A stretch of DNA of 64,000 bases from Owenia fusiformis. Its lineage: Eukaryota; Annelida; Polychaeta; Sabellida; Oweniidae. Shown here piece after piece: positions 1 to 12,388 of this stretch. The position numbers and the translations under genes are program-made. The notes under the pieces were generated by a model. It was not told the DNA's origin. It did no database searches and was given only the letters and a program-made list of their open reading frames with translations. The stretch's first letter is position 1. Every line of letters starts with the position of its first letter. The stretch lies in assembly GCA_903813345.2 (NCBI GenBank), contig CAIIXF020000008.1, positions 25,468,822 to 25,532,821 of the forward strand, in the 5' to 3' direction.

Positions 1-174
1 CTTGCATTTGATCAATGGACGACCAAGTCAGGAAACACCGTGCAGTTATCTCTACTCTCTAGATACAGCAAAATCAGTTAAATTGGCCTCGGATTACCGG
101 ATTGATATGCCTATTTTCACATGTTTGTTTCCAATGTATTATCATTTATACGTTTGAAATGTTTGAAATATTAG

Positions 175-1995
175 GTTTTCCAAAGACGAGTATCCAATGC
201 AGAGGGTTTTGATAAAGGATGGGAAGAATATGTGAATGGATTTGGTAATCTCAATGAGAACTTCTGGATGGGTGAGTTATGGGCACTCACATGTACAGGA
301 TGGATGCTGGAGAATAGTTTAAGTTAAATTGCATAGGCGCGCTTGGAAAGTTACAACGGGGAAGGTAATTTAGATAGAGTACCATGGGCTTTGTATATGT
401 TCCATGAAATGATTACATCATGGTGTTTAAACCTTGTAGGACTTGAACTGATGCATTCCAAGACAAAGAGCAGCGATTATGTGCTTAGGATCGATATGGA
501 GGCATTCGACGGCTCAAAGGCGTTCATCACGTATGATGGATTCGGCATTTCAGATGCCAGGCGAAAGTATGCATTGGATTACAGGGCAAAAGTCAATGGA
601 ACAGTTGGTAAAAACCTAATATACTCCGTCTCTTTAGAGAGTCACCAGGTCCGTTTTTGAAACCATCGTAACTTACGATTTGGTCGCAAGTCATTGGAGA
701 GGTAAAGCTACCGTATAAAATCCAAAACGAAACTTAAACGTATCAATCGACCCTATACAAATACATGTAGAGTTCACACATAAATAGCCGTTCAGCTCTA
801 GTGTTTGTTTAGACTACACCATAGCTTGTAATGATTACATAGTATCCCATTGATGAAGTTCAATAGCTGGTTTTCTAATACATATTTTAAACGAGCTCGT
901 TTCGTAAGATTATTGGAGTTAAATCATGCGTAACATACATCATCTTCTTCAGAAAGAATTATACTCTGCATCGAAATCAAAATTGCAAGGATAGTATTCA
1001 ACAGACATGAGTATAATGATTCCCGTTGATAGCAACGTGAAATTTCTAAATCTCCCGTTCTAAACACGCAACTTTGAAGTTGAACGGGTATCTGAAGTAG
1101 ACTAAAGCGATACAATCCTATGTTGATTCAATGTACTTTGCGTTTACGTATACGTTTTGAAAAACCGTATTTGCTTAACCTCTCCAGTGTTCATCAAAAC
1201 AGAGACAAATGGTTTTCTCGGAATCGTAAGTTACGATCGTACGAAAAACGAACCCCTGTACAATAGGTTCAATGAGAATGGTCGTGGCTGTATTTTGTAA
1301 AACTTGTATCTAAAATACCTAATCTATCAACCCCAATCTGAACACCTCTCAAAGTGAAGACCTTTTTTCGGTTTCATTTTTTATAATATTTCTCTTTTCA
1401 TTGTTGAAAAACCTTCTCAATCTGAGCACTTTTAGCCGGTCAGAGTGTTGTTCGGATCTATTGCTGCAGATTTTACATGAATTTCCACTCACGAAGCCAT
1501 TCGATCCTATGTGACAAGCTCTACAGACAATACATTGTCAAATGGTTCTTTCGTTAACTGTTCAGCATAAAATCTAATAGTTAGCGTAAGCCGTTTCAAA
1601 TGTACTTTAAATTTCACGTTCCATCTTACACAATTCGGTCAATCGTATATGTGTTTGAGTCAAAATAACATTGAATGTCAGCATAAATATTTTGTATCCT
1701 TTTCACAGATAATTCATTGGCACCAAATAAGCCGTTCACGACAAAGGACCAAGACAACGATAAGCACGAAGAGAACTGCGCCCTTCGCCGCGGTGAAGGG
1801 GCATGGTGGTATAATGGCAAATGTGGCCCGTCTAGTTTGAACGGGCCATACGTTGATGACCCAGGGCAGACAGAAAAATTTCAGGGGATTATTTGGAAAG
1901 CATTTCAAGGAACAGTCAAGTCTTTGAAATTTACAGAAATGAAATGTCGTCCAGAAACTTTTACACCAGAAGTTGTTTTGGAGGAGCAAAAATGA
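175..1995 (+). CDS. Fibrinogen-related domain (FReD) protein, 3' exons only
   Basis: Three exons with matching phases encode most of a fibrinogen C-terminal globular domain: 175-271, 440-607 and 1709-1995 (TGA at 993-995 of the second kilobase). Exon 175 begins VFQRRVSNAEGFDKGW and ends FGNLNENFWMG, the core FReD fold signature. Exon 440 carries LRIDMEAFDGSKAF. The last exon holds the calcium-site motif DQDNDKHEENCA and the binding-pocket motif WWYNGKCGPSSLNG. FReD proteins (ficolins, tachylectin-like lectins, fibrinogen) are secreted pattern-recognition or matrix proteins that bind acetylated ligands. The GGWT segment, signal peptide and any N-terminal coiled coil would lie upstream of the window, so the subfamily cannot be set. 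An AATAAA at 2100-2105 is a likely polyadenylation signal. The 25-residue tail after the last domain cysteine is unremarkable. No disabling mutation is seen. Confidence 0.9.
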
Positions 1996-4147
1996 TTGGA
2001 CATTTCGTAAAACAGCCATGTTATACGGCCCAATGTTGACATTAATATCATTTTGTTCTGACTTTAAGTGTAGAATGCCATCTTGAAAAGTCATTGCACA
2101 ATAAATGTATATGGTTGTTAAAACAAACTGATATTGTTCTTATCTGGTATGTTTTTTAGATGCTATCATCTTACCGCCAAATTATTTTGATCAAAAATGC
2201 AGTTGGGTGGGGGGCTTTAACATGGACAAATTTGTCTAATGGTATACTCATAGAAAATATCATCGTATGAGGGGTAGGACATTGATTTGGCCAAATAAGA
2301 AAGGCCCGTCTCAAACTTAAATGCCATAGTCGTTGTGTCCCCTGGGCAGTTGAAATATTAAAGAAGGAAAGATAGTGAATTTACCTCAGCATTTGAGAAT
2401 AGTAATAATCACGCGGTGCCAACTACGACCGTTAATTTGAATTTTAGACCTACCACCTGACCACAGGTGTTTGAAAATCGAGAATTGTGAGTCTCATACT
2501 GCACCGTTTTTTCTTCAAACTTGTTGTATTAAAAGCAAAACAAAAATTTGGAAACTTTCTTTATAAAAGCATGTCAATGGTTCCCTGTGTTCCTTTTTCT
2601 TTATCATTTATCATTATTTAAGATGCAGAGATGTCTTAATCCAAAAGAAAGAAGACGTCCACCTCATTGCCAAAACTTAAACATCAACGCATTATTCATA
2701 TTTAAACAATAATTACAAAAAGCAAATAATATAGGTACTACATTTTATTTTCATCAAGTCGGCTTTTACGAAACAATGGTTATAGTCATGGTGTATCTAG
2801 TAAATAAACTACAAATCTATGTAGGCAACGTCACTTTCGACCCTAATGTCTCGTTTTTATTATTACTTTTTGCAAGTTTTTTTGTGCATCTGTTATTTTC
2901 TAGCTTGAGACAGAACTAAAGTGACACATTTTCGTAAAAATCAAGGCGCATTGGATTCCCTTTCTAACATCCTTTATTTCATGAATATCGAGTCACCTTT
3001 GACAATTTATGAAGCTAAAGGTACAACTGCGTTCTCTTCACGAATTTGAGAGAATTACTTGATGCATACTCAATGAGATTGTTGCATGCTCCTAAATATT
3101 TGTGCAAACTGTATCAACGGGATTTTGAATTTGACATTGTTGATTATTCAATTGCGATTTCAATGAGTTTTCGTGCCCAGCAACCATTTATATAAGCATA
3201 TCAGGTACGCGAATCTTAAATATTTTCTCTCGGTTGACATTTATCTTGAGAATTCCAAGCCTTGCTGGCAAAATAATATCAGAAATAAACGAGTGACCTC
3301 TAATTTATAAATTGATGCGATTTATTTGATAACACACGGGGCTTTGAGAACAGAACCAATTGTTATACACGAAAAATAAACATACATTTCGGCATAACTC
3401 TGTATTTTATTGTCATATTTCACATTTGCACTTATACATTGTCCATATTAGTACTGTTCGGATAGCAGTCGATCTAGATCCTACGGGGGGCTTGGCATGC
3501 ACATCTTCAAGTAACCCGACAGGGTTGCCTTTGCACCCTGAAATACAAAACACCTATAGGTAAGGTACATGTAATGTCCAATACCACTCCGCAACGCCCT
3601 GACAACGGTAAAGACAGAGACCGTTGTCAAAAATGGCGGCCACAGGTTTGTATTCGATTTTATTCATTAACTGTAATAGAGTACCTAGATTAGGCCTATT
3701 CCTTTCAAATTCCTTTGATAATCAAACAAAGTTTTTATTACCGATCAAAATATGACAGGGACAACAGATACTGATTCTACAAATGAGAACGGTAGTGGGT
3801 CAAATGTGCTGTCAAATCGGGATGACAACAGTAAGATTATCTAGGAAGACAACGATTATGCGTTAAGGTCGTATTCATTTCTATCGCACATTGATTGTGA
3901 ATAAGAATTTTAGCGAATAAGGCCTCTTGTGTGAATACAGAGTGACCTCAAAACATGCAACACTAACCATAACTTTGATGGAATCACATATTTTCGTCGC
4001 GGCATGGTCTTGCTCAGAATCGTACAAAATAAATATGTAATTTCTGGAATTTGTTTGTCTGAATCTGCATTTTCCAATTCGATAATATGTATGAAATCAA
4101 TTAAATCAAGAACATTTTGAAAACTTTGAACATTTCTAGTTCGAAGA
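1996..4147. other. Intergenic spacer, no confident gene
   Basis: About 2.1 kb between the FReD stop and the end of the convergent minus-strand gene. An FReD polyadenylation signal (AATAAA) lies at 2100-2105. The only coding-like stretch is 3752-3830 (+): ATG, 26 codons rich in T, D, N and S, then a good GTAAG donor. It may be a first exon, but no following exon could be linked to it. A GGCGGCC start-like motif (ATGGCGGCCACAG) sits at 3633-3645. I see no RNA gene or transposon ends here. Confidence 0.5.
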
Positions 4148-5759
4148 TTAGCCTACGACGGTTTTTGTTGAACTGTGCCCCATTGAAGATTCCTCAACAA
4201 CGGGACAAATGTATTCAAATAAAGCTACTTTGTCTATTACATACTTGCAATTTTGTAATGCTCTTGTCCAAAGCAGTGGATTCGACAGCTTCTTGTGCAG
4301 TTATGTTGCTTGAGTCACTATCGTATTGATTCTCTATGCTTTCCAGGAAATCGTTTGCGGCCTGGAAGTAGTGCATTTGATGAATAAAAAATGCATGTCC
4401 TCACAATCTAGTGATGGTAGTATACCCTGTCTTAGAATGAATGGCATCGATGATGGTGCTACAAAATTGTGTACACAATTTGATATTTGAACATAAGAGT
4501 CGGTCTATATAAAAATACCTTCCCGATGTCCTCAATTGCTTGAATTTGTTCTTGGCCTTCTTTCTCCACTTTTGCCATCATAGGATCCAAGCCGATCATA
4601 AGAAAGGTGAACTTCATGCTAATTAGACTGAAATATATAAAGTTGCTTTTACAAGAAGAGCCATAAAATCTGACGAAGCGATAATTTACTTTTTGGCTTG
4701 AACCTTGTATTGCTTCATAGTTTTTACGCTGCTGTTTGCTTTAATGCCCAAAGTCGTTTTCACATTTCCCCACTTTTGGCTTGGTAAAGTAGATTTTCCA
4801 TCACCATTTTTCAAACGAATACAATAATTTAGCTACGAGTATACCTTATCGTATTTTCAAGATATTCTATCCTCGCTTTATGCTTGACTCCCAGTGATGT
4901 TTCCAATAACGCCATTCTCTTTAAGATATCAATGAAGTGGGCGTTCAACATACTAGTTACCGTTCCGGCCAAAACACTTAGTTCGCCAAGCTTCTCTCTG
5001 ATCGTGTCTTGTTTAGCTTCATTGTCGTCAAGTCTTGTTTTTAACGTAGCAAGTGACTGAAAGTTATACCATAGCTAGATATCGAATGAATCGACAGTCA
5101 TATTCAGTCAATGGACATCGGTCTCAATTTGATGATATTCTCAGAAAAAGAGAGTTGAAAATTTAAATCTAAAAGCACTTAGTTAAACCCATAACGTCAA
5201 AGAAATTTAAATAGTCTTCAGAAATAGGCCTATCCCCATTTTTTAGACCCTAACCGAATCGAGAATAACACAATTGTTAGAATCAATATAATTCTAAAAT
5301 TTCCTTCATTGGGTATCCGTTTTACCTGTTCATTTTCGACAAGTTGATTCTGCATTTCTTCTGCCCAACGAAATGTGTTATTGACTTCTCTTAGTATTAT
5401 ATCCATTGCGTCTTCCTGCTGTTTGAACTTTGCCTTGAAATCATTGCAGAATGACATACAATTTGGAGAGTTGACGCTCACTGTATGCCCAGCACAACAT
5501 GGTTCTAGAAGTGGAAGATGTAAAAGTGTGAACGAAACAAATTACAATTAAAACTATACAACTGAAAGAAATTATTTGAGTCCTAGTATGCCATATATTT
5601 TGTAGACTCCATAGGATATTTTTCTGAATTAAAGTTAAGTCAGTCTGAGTGACAATAACATCGACGAATCAAATTGTTTTTGTTCTTACCACACACTTGT
5701 CCATAGCTCCAACCAGTTAAAATCGTCAGTAAGAAGGACAATCCAAGAAAACGCATCAT
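4148..5759 (-). CDS. Unrecognised secreted coiled-coil protein with an apparent frameshift
   Basis: Six minus-strand exons can be joined: 5759-5690, 5504-5326, 5058-4845, 4627-4519, 4361-4245 and 4192-4148 (TAA). Exon 1 encodes a clear signal peptide (MMRFLGLSFLLTILTGWSYG then QVC). Exon 2 has four cysteines (PCC, NC, FC) followed by a charged amphipathic helix. Exons 3-5 continue with heptad-like leucines, suggesting a long coiled coil, and possible N-glycosylation sites NNT and NIT are visible. The expected product is about 244 residues. Exon 3 has an A run of seven near its start (forward T run 5038-5044); the exon-2 phase and the downstream exon phases both require eight, so the reading frame breaks there. 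This is either a sequence error or a real lesion. Secreted coiled coils are often the N-terminal part of FReD proteins, but this gene is on the opposite strand from the FReD next door. No family was recognised. The short last exon is the least certain. Confidence 0.6.
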
Positions 5760-6399
5760 TTTGTTGTTTCAAAGAACTTGTGAATTTTCAAAATTTAAAA
5801 TGTACTTCGCTATTGATTTTATCTAACTCAAATAATGACTTAGCATGGGTTGTGTTATTTAGGATTTGCAATCAGATGTTGTTGATGGTTTTCAGTCTGA
5901 GTAACATGTTTGTGACACGCAATCACAAATTGCATTAGCGACTCAATAATTCCAGTTCTATTAACAGATTAAAGGCAGAATTGATCTTTTACCAAGACCT
6001 TTGTTCTGGTCAAAAATGTAGAGATTTTTTTCAAGACTAGATAAAGCAGAATTGCAGAAATGGGGTAAATGCTCAAATTCTCAAATTCTCCCAAATAATA
6101 GACGTGGTAATCATTCGCAAAGCACTCGTCCGGAAATGAGGGGTCGTTTAGATGAAAATGTATAAAAACGAGAAAATTCAGTGACCTACATATTAGAAGT
6201 AAAGGGTGACACCAAAATTTTTATGTGTAGATAGAGTGTTCAATGGAAGAAAGATTGGTATGCTAGCATAGCATCAACAACTGGGAAATTACGACCTTCC
6301 GCAGAGGCATCCTCTGACACTCAAAAATGTAAATTAGAAAAAACTGTCATTTCAAAACTTGATGATTTCATCAACCTGGACGGAAAACGTGATATCCCT
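5760..6399. other. Upstream region of the coiled-coil gene
   Basis: About 640 bp upstream of the minus-strand signal-peptide exon. I see no open frame, repeat pair or RNA gene that I can support. The core promoter of the coiled-coil gene should lie within the first few hundred bases, but no defining motif was identified. Confidence 0.3.
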
Positions 6400-7560
6400 C
6401 AAAGTTTTTTTTCATATGACTTTATTTCCTTCAGTGTAACAATTAATTAACATTACATTTACAAAAGGAAGATAAAATTATGATAAATAAATATTTGTTG
6501 TGTTGTTCCATAGTCATATGGTAAAAAGTTAACATGATATTTTGAGTTAAACTTCAGTTTGGTTCAATGCAATGTAGAGTATGATTCTGTTTGGTTCTCT
6601 TGTTTTAGTGGAGTATGTCAGGAGGTTACTCTTGGCATATAAAGTCCTGTTTTGTCCCATCTGGTGTTGTTTACCTCTATTTGGTTGTAATTTTCTGCGA
6701 TAAGCTTATTAATTTCTTCCTGTGTCCTTATATAGCTTTTAAATCTTCGATATTTATTTTTTGTTGTTTTGTTGAGAACTTTTGGATTAACCCTCGTAGA
6801 TATAATGTTTCAATAGAGAGTAATATATTTAGATTTATATTGTTTGTATCTCCAATGAAGTACATGGTTTCAGTTAGTTCTTCTATTTCCCCTCTTTGTG
6901 TAACCAGATCAATTAGTGCTTTTACTTTATTGCATCTGTATAGTCCATGTTCCGCCGTATCTATTTGGTTGTCTTCGCAAAATTCACAAACTGGGCTGGC
7001 GTTAATCTTCATAGTGTGTAACTTAGCATTTTATTACAGAATATGGTTCACATTAGTATCCTATATTGGTAATCCCTATGCAGTGCGTCCCAAAAAAAAC
7101 GCAACAAAGAAAAACATAGTAAAATCACAAAACCAGTCATGATTACATCAATTTCATTTAGTTTATCATGAAGCCACGTGTCTCCTCTTTCCAATGGTAT
7201 GTCATTTGTTCATATCCGACCATGGACCACTGAAAATTAATCATTGTTTTTTCGTACATGGTTGAAAAGGCTATATAGTATTTGTAAGGCATGGCTCTTC
7301 TGGTCTTCTATATTTGTGTGTTTCATTTTCTCTCTCCATTCTTTCGGAATACATTGGACTAGGCCATACCATTGCAAAAAGTTTGAGTTATTAAGACTGT
7401 ATCTTCCTCGGAGGACTGCATATGGTGTATGTATTTTCTTCATAAAGCTGTTTTAAATGTATTATTCCTTGGTTTAACCATTCGTCTAAATGTTTGCCTT
7501 CCGTCTAGACAGGAGTTGTTCCATATGATTTGTTCTTAGGTGTTTCAATTTCATCTTTTC
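6400..7560 (-). pseudogene. Degenerate non-LTR retrotransposon (LINE), ORF2 C-terminus
   Basis: Two minus-strand open stretches (7443-7237 and 7012-6728) read as the C-terminal part of a reverse transcriptase. The upstream one has YSLNNSNFLQWYGLVQCIPKEW, cut short here to its key residues LQWYGLVQCIPKEW. The downstream one has the CX2CX9HX4C zinc motif CEFCEDNQIDTAEHGLYRC, typical of the zf-RVT domain after the RT of L1/Tx1-like elements. Between them all three frames carry stops, so the copy is dead. The catalytic RT core and endonuclease are missing, consistent with 5' truncation. The 3' end should lie near 6400, but no clear poly-A or simple tail was seen. Confidence 0.75.
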
Positions 7561-8300
7561 CTTTGTAGTGCATTGGGCACCATATGTTGTATATTTCTCG
7601 CAGCGAAGATAATTTTACATTTGATTTCAATGAAGTAATCAGACTTTTCAAATTAAATGTCTATGCAAGCCAGGTCCAGCATCCAGTCACGGTAGTTCTT
7701 AGTTCCTTCAAACTGTTTTATGTTAGTCTCAGATGCTACACATAAGCTTGTCTTTCTTACAGTCTACACCGTTGAAAAAAGTCATGGAGATTCCGATTAT
7801 TGAGAATTTAAAGATATACCAACATTATTGGATAGCATTTTTTGTGTCACTTTGTATCAAGGCAGTAGGTCACTAAATTTTCGAATCAGGTAGGCTATAT
7901 TATTGCCCCCCCCCCCCCATGTAGACAGTGTGTGCTGGAGGAAGGAGTTTATACTTGGCCGAAAGTTACTTAGTTTGCACAAAGCTATCTCTACTAAAAG
8001 ATGGCTATGTGCAAATTTAGTAAGCCGAAAGTACACATTGACTAGGACAGTCATGCCAGCATTATGCGAACGAATAATGTTTACCAGAGGAAATCTACGT
8101 TCGCAGTTTTGATGGAGAAGAGCTCTTTAATGAGGAGGTAACAAAAGTTCTAAAAAATCTCACAAATTTTTACCACATTTCTCTTGATTTCTTCCTTTAC
8201 TTTGATGTCTAAAGCAATTGGACAGTGGTTCTCAACCGACTGGTTTTATATCTCAACATAGAAGAGGTAAATAAGATAATATCTACATGTATTTTTTAGA
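7561..8300. other. Spacer, no feature
   Basis: Non-coding. A C homopolymer of 13 lies near 7906-7918. The overlapping short open frames on both strands at 7857-8112 show no recognisable domain and are probably chance. Confidence 0.3.
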
Positions 8301-9322
8301 TACGAGGGTATATCATAAAGTTCTCATAATATCTCTCTATTTTTTTTATTTTTCAATATATTCTGATGAATTTTTCACAGAATGTGTACTATACAATGCT
8401 GCACTAATCTATCAAAACATATTTGGTATAACAGAAATATTATTTAAGAAATGGTTGCCATAGTAACCGGAAATCAAGGCACCCGGGGCAAATAAAAAAT
8501 CGTGCAAGAATAGCCCCAACTAACCATGTTTAAATGCACAATAAGTTATCAAATACGCTATGAAACACATCAAATTGTTAAACACCATGTATTCTTGACT
8601 GTTTTGAACTATTATAATGGTCATGTGAATTTTGTGATCTCATAATGGATGATTGTAATGCTTCATTAAAAGTGATGTAAGACGCTACAACTGTTTTGTC
8701 AAATATTCCAAGGAAAGTCGCTTTCCCACTTTAGTTCATCTTAAATAAATAATAGACCACACATAGGATCTGTAATTTTGTTGATATCTTTGCAACATAT
8801 ATGTTTTAGATAATTTTAGTTTGAGCAAAGTATTTTTCGAACTAAACTAAACTTTTTATCAGTATGAATATTATTTTTCTGATGAACCCTGCATCTATGC
8901 ATTATCTAACTCAGTCATTTCTGATCATTAAGCTTTGATTTTCAGTCTGGTATCACATCTAATGAAGCATGTAACCATCCCCTATGACATCACACATGAT
9001 CAATTTATTTTATAGTAAAAGCATTTAACAACATATTCAATATAACATTTAAATGTGTTTGATAATTTATGAGAGTTTATTAAGTATGTAAACAAGGTTA
9101 ATAAAGCTACTTATATCTCAATTATTTTTATTTGCCCCGGGTGCCTTGATTTCTGGTTACTATGGCAACCCTTACTTATCTAATATTTCTGTTATACCAA
9201 ATATTTCTTGATAGATTAATACAGTATTCTATACTGCAGATTCTATGAAGATTTCATGAGAATATGTTGAAAAATAAAAAAATTAGAGAGATATTATGAG
9301 AACTTTATGATATACCCTCGTA
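8301..9322. mobile_element. Non-autonomous mariner-type element with about 200-bp inverted repeats
   Basis: Left end TACGAGGGTATATCATAAAG at 8301 is mirrored by the right end closing at 9322. The inverted repeats continue inward for about 200 bp on each side, to the CCGGGGCAAATAAAAA motif near 8490 and its mirror near 9130. A TA dinucleotide flanks both ends, as expected for Tc1/mariner insertion, and the CGAGGG start resembles mariner ends. The roughly 620-bp interior has no open frame, so it must have been moved by a transposase acting in trans. Confidence 0.8.
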
Positions 9323-9513
9323 GATGTCACGTTTATTATTTCTACGATATTTATTTTTTCTTATTTTCTTGCATACAAGGCTCGTACACACTTGCCGCTT
9401 TTATATTGCGGGAAATGCTTTCCTGGCCTTACTCGAGTCTCTAGCCAAATTACTTGGCTAGAAGACATGGCATGTGGACCACCGTGCACTAAAGTGGGGG
9501 ACAAAAATAGATC

Positions 9514-10050
9514 TCAACCCTCAAAAGTTGTCACAATGAGCTAAATTCTAAGTTTCGTGTCTCAAACTCTCCCAAGCGGTAGAAAAATAATTCCCATTCA
9601 CTATAAGTAGCATAATAAATGAATCCAAAGCTTCATACCTGCAAATGATTGATAAATCCCTACCAAAATCGAACAAATGTTTACATGAATCGCCATGCTT
9701 GTGATCCAAGGAGGATTGACTCCTAGAATGCAACATCAGGTAAACTTATTTACTCGTTCAATGATTTCAAAATGGCGGAATGGCATTTTAAAAGCTGAAA
9801 TGTGTCATGTTGCATTCTGGGAGCCAATCCACATTGCGGCGTAATCGGGCTCCAAAATCACCTCAACATTTGAAGAGTCGGCATTAACATGTGAATTCCA
9901 CTTCAAATTTTTAAGTTCTTATTTGTCATTATGGACACGAATTCCACTATATCTGGACTTACTAGGACGCAGAGCACTGAATACACTGAGGTAAGAATTT
10001 ATTACATGTGCGACAGCATGTAATTTCCATAGCTTTTGTAATTCTTTATG
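9514..10050. repeat. Dispersed repeat copy A, carrying a MULE-like MITE
   Basis: This segment is highly similar to 29932-30820 and in the same orientation. Shared landmarks include CACAATGAGCTAAATTCTAA, AATCGGGCTCCAAAATCACC and GAGCACTGAATACACTGAGG. Inside it, about 9707-9835, is a short element with ends AAGGAGGATTGACTCC and GGGAGCCAATCC, the same MITE family as the intact copy at 12085-12388. Because both copies carry it, the MITE was present before the larger segment was copied. Confidence 0.75.
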
Positions 10051-10741
10051 GTCCTTTAATTGCTTTTTTTTAAATTCAAAGTACTTACAAACATTTAAAA
10101 TTTTACTGTAGGCAGATATTCGAAATTGGATCCAAATGCAGTAAGAAACTCAGTCTTTCTTGAGTTAAGTTTCTTCTCAACCTCTGTTCAAGTGACGTCA
10201 GAGTTCTAAGAATTTGCCAGAATTCCATGAATGAACTATAGTAAAATTTTTGAAGGGGTGATAAATATCCAAGATTATAAATAAACAGATTCAAATGTGA
10301 AAATGTAGTTTACAAACTATTCTAAACAATTGTAATTAATTCGCACAATGTAATAAAGGTAATTAGCAATCTCAAGTATGATGGTCAAGTTTACAAACTA
10401 TAATGACTTGTCATGTCATGAGATTTTTTAGAATCATCCACCATTTTGAAATTTAGAGGATTAATCAGAAGAAAATGCAAATGGACATGATTCTACTCAG
10501 CTCCCTGACGAAAGGAAGGAGGTGTAGATAAGTCATTGGCAAAATGTATTATATATGGGCGAAAAAGCTTATGAATATGGCAGAATGAGAAAATAAATGG
10601 ATTTTTCGACTGTCGGACAGCATCTGAAAAATATTTTAGTACCCATGATTCACCTTTACATTGCTGGAATATTTTTGTTTAGTGTGAAAACAAATAACTC
10701 CCAAATCCAACATATTTTCCCTATTCCTTGGCAATAAGCTT

Positions 10742-11136
10742 CCGTACAGTTGTACAGCCCTTTCACTGTTTTATTGTGTCAGTAAAAACTAAAAAATAAG
10801 AAATCAAAAGATCATTATGCAATAATATATGGAAAAATATATTCCTTATAAATGACATTTGTTTATCTTGGATTGCTTCTTGTTTGGCTAATAAAGTGTG
10901 TGGCCTCTTATATTTTGATGCTTCTTTGCTATAGTATTTTCAAAAAGATAACATGGCTGAAATTCTTTAAATTACAAGAGGGCACAGGCTTATTGCGCAA
11001 AAACTAAATAATCTGAAATATACAAATGTCATTCATGTACAATATGAATATTCTTTTCCATATATTATTGCACAATGGCCTCCTGATTTCTTATGTTTGG
11101 GGTTCTACTGACGCAATAAAACAGTGAAATGGGTTG
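10742..11136. repeat. Foldback element, about 0.4 kb
   Basis: The left arm (from CCCTTTCACTGTTTTATTG near 10758) pairs with the right arm (ending CAATAAAACAGTGAAATGGG near 11133). Arms include ATTATGCAATAATATATGGA and its mirror TCCATATATTATTGCACAAT. The central loop has the palindromic block GGCCTCTTATATTTTGATGC, which is also the loop of the foldback at 51665-52133, so the two are one family with diverged arms. Confidence 0.75.
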
Positions 11137-11599
11137 TAGTAGTATGGCGAAGGGTGGATATATGAAGCTACATTGTCCACCTTTCGCCATACTACTACTG
11201 TACTTTGTATTTTTGAGGTTCCTTTTTTACTTGGTTTGGTTTCCCGCGTATACACTACCATTCCAATGATTCAAATTACTTTTCTGTGATTCTGTTCAAT
11301 TTGTATAACATTGACATGTGTTAAATTTTGATAATACAGGGTGTCCCAGAAGTAATGATAATTATGTTCTTAAATTTTTATTTGACAAAGAAACATAATA
11401 ATGAAATTCACACAAATTAAAGATCAAGATGTAAGCTTCATTTTGCTATATTACACTTATTACTTTACACAAAAATATTCCATGTATGGTTACCATAGCA
11501 ACCCATATGCATGCGGAGCAACTTAGTTTTCCATACATTTTTGAAGAACATTTCGTGCTTCCCTGCTGTTCACGTTACTACTGCAGTAGTATTGCTACA

Positions 11600-11958
11600 T
11601 TTAATTTATTCCTTAGTTGTAGATCCTGCTTTAATATGCGAAGTATACTTGACCTTGGAATACCTAAAGCATGGGATATTCCCCGCACTGACACCCAGTT
11701 ATCCTGCTGTATCATTTCTTGAATAAACTGGCTGTGTCTTGTGCCTGGTCTCCCAGACCCTTTCTTATCATCAAGTTTCGTCGTGCCTTCAGACCCGAAC
11801 CATTTGTGCCATCTATACTCAGTTGGGTTGGAAAATCTTCTCTCACCATATGCTTGTTCAAACTCCTTTATAGTGTCACTGGGTTTACCCCCTGTTTTCT
11901 GAATTTGATAACTGCTCTCTGCTCTAATTTATCATCTTTGCTGCCCAAAGTAGGTGAC
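11600..11958 (-). pseudogene. Truncated mariner transposase, N-terminal HTH region
   Basis: Read on the minus strand from 11958, the product starts MSPTLGSKDDKLEQRAVIKF and continues, after one frameshift near 11872, with TIKEFEQAYGERRF, EYRWHKWFGSEG, GSGRPGT and ISHALGIPRSSILRILKQDL. This is the paired helix-turn-helix DNA-binding region of mariner transposases: the YRWHKWF and GRPxT motifs and a second HTH of the LGI-SS-RIL type. Only about 250 bp separate it from the left terminal repeat, too little for the catalytic domain, so this is an internal-deletion derivative with a frameshift. Confidence 0.85.
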
Positions 11959-12084
11959 ATAGTGTACACCTCCCTGCAAATCCCTCGCTTGTGTTCCTGA
12001 GTTTTCTTTTTGTGAAACCCTATATGACATCATAATGTGAATGTTATGTCATAATATCAGACCAATGTGATAATCCTATCACAT

Positions 12085-12388
12085 CAAGGAGGATTGGCTC
12101 CCAGAATCGAAGTCGATATTTTCCAACAATGAAAACGCCGAGATGTCGTTATTTTCTGAAATTATAACCGATTATAAATTCAAAATAAACAGTTCAAAAG
12201 ATTCGAACCAATATCTCAATCATTTCCTGTGAGTTTTGGAATTTTTCGTTAGGAAATAAGACCAAAATTTACGATTCAAATGTTGAAGTGAACAAAATGG
12301 CGGCTGTTGGAATTCAAATTTTGTAGCACGACATGCCCATATATGGGACAGAATATCGATGTTGCACTCTGGGAGCCAATCCTCCTTG
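12085..12388. mobile_element. MULE-like MITE with a 9-bp target duplication
   Basis: The 304-bp element has terminal inverted repeats CAAGGAGGATTGGCTCCCAG and its complement closing at 12388. It is flanked by a perfect 9-bp direct repeat CTATCACAT (12076-12084 and 12389-12397). A 9-bp duplication is typical of Mutator-like elements; hAT elements give 8 bp. No open frame. It is nested inside the deleted mariner, so it is younger. Relatives lie inside the repeat copies near 9707-9835 and 30468-30596. Confidence 0.8.

Noticed and set aside
6615-7142. 175-codon plus-strand open frame
   Set aside because: It is antisense to the LINE reverse-transcriptase remnant and reads as hydrophobic low-information sequence.
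11486-12000. Plus-strand open frames of 70-90 codons
   Set aside because: They lie antisense to the mariner transposase remnant and have no recognisable domain.
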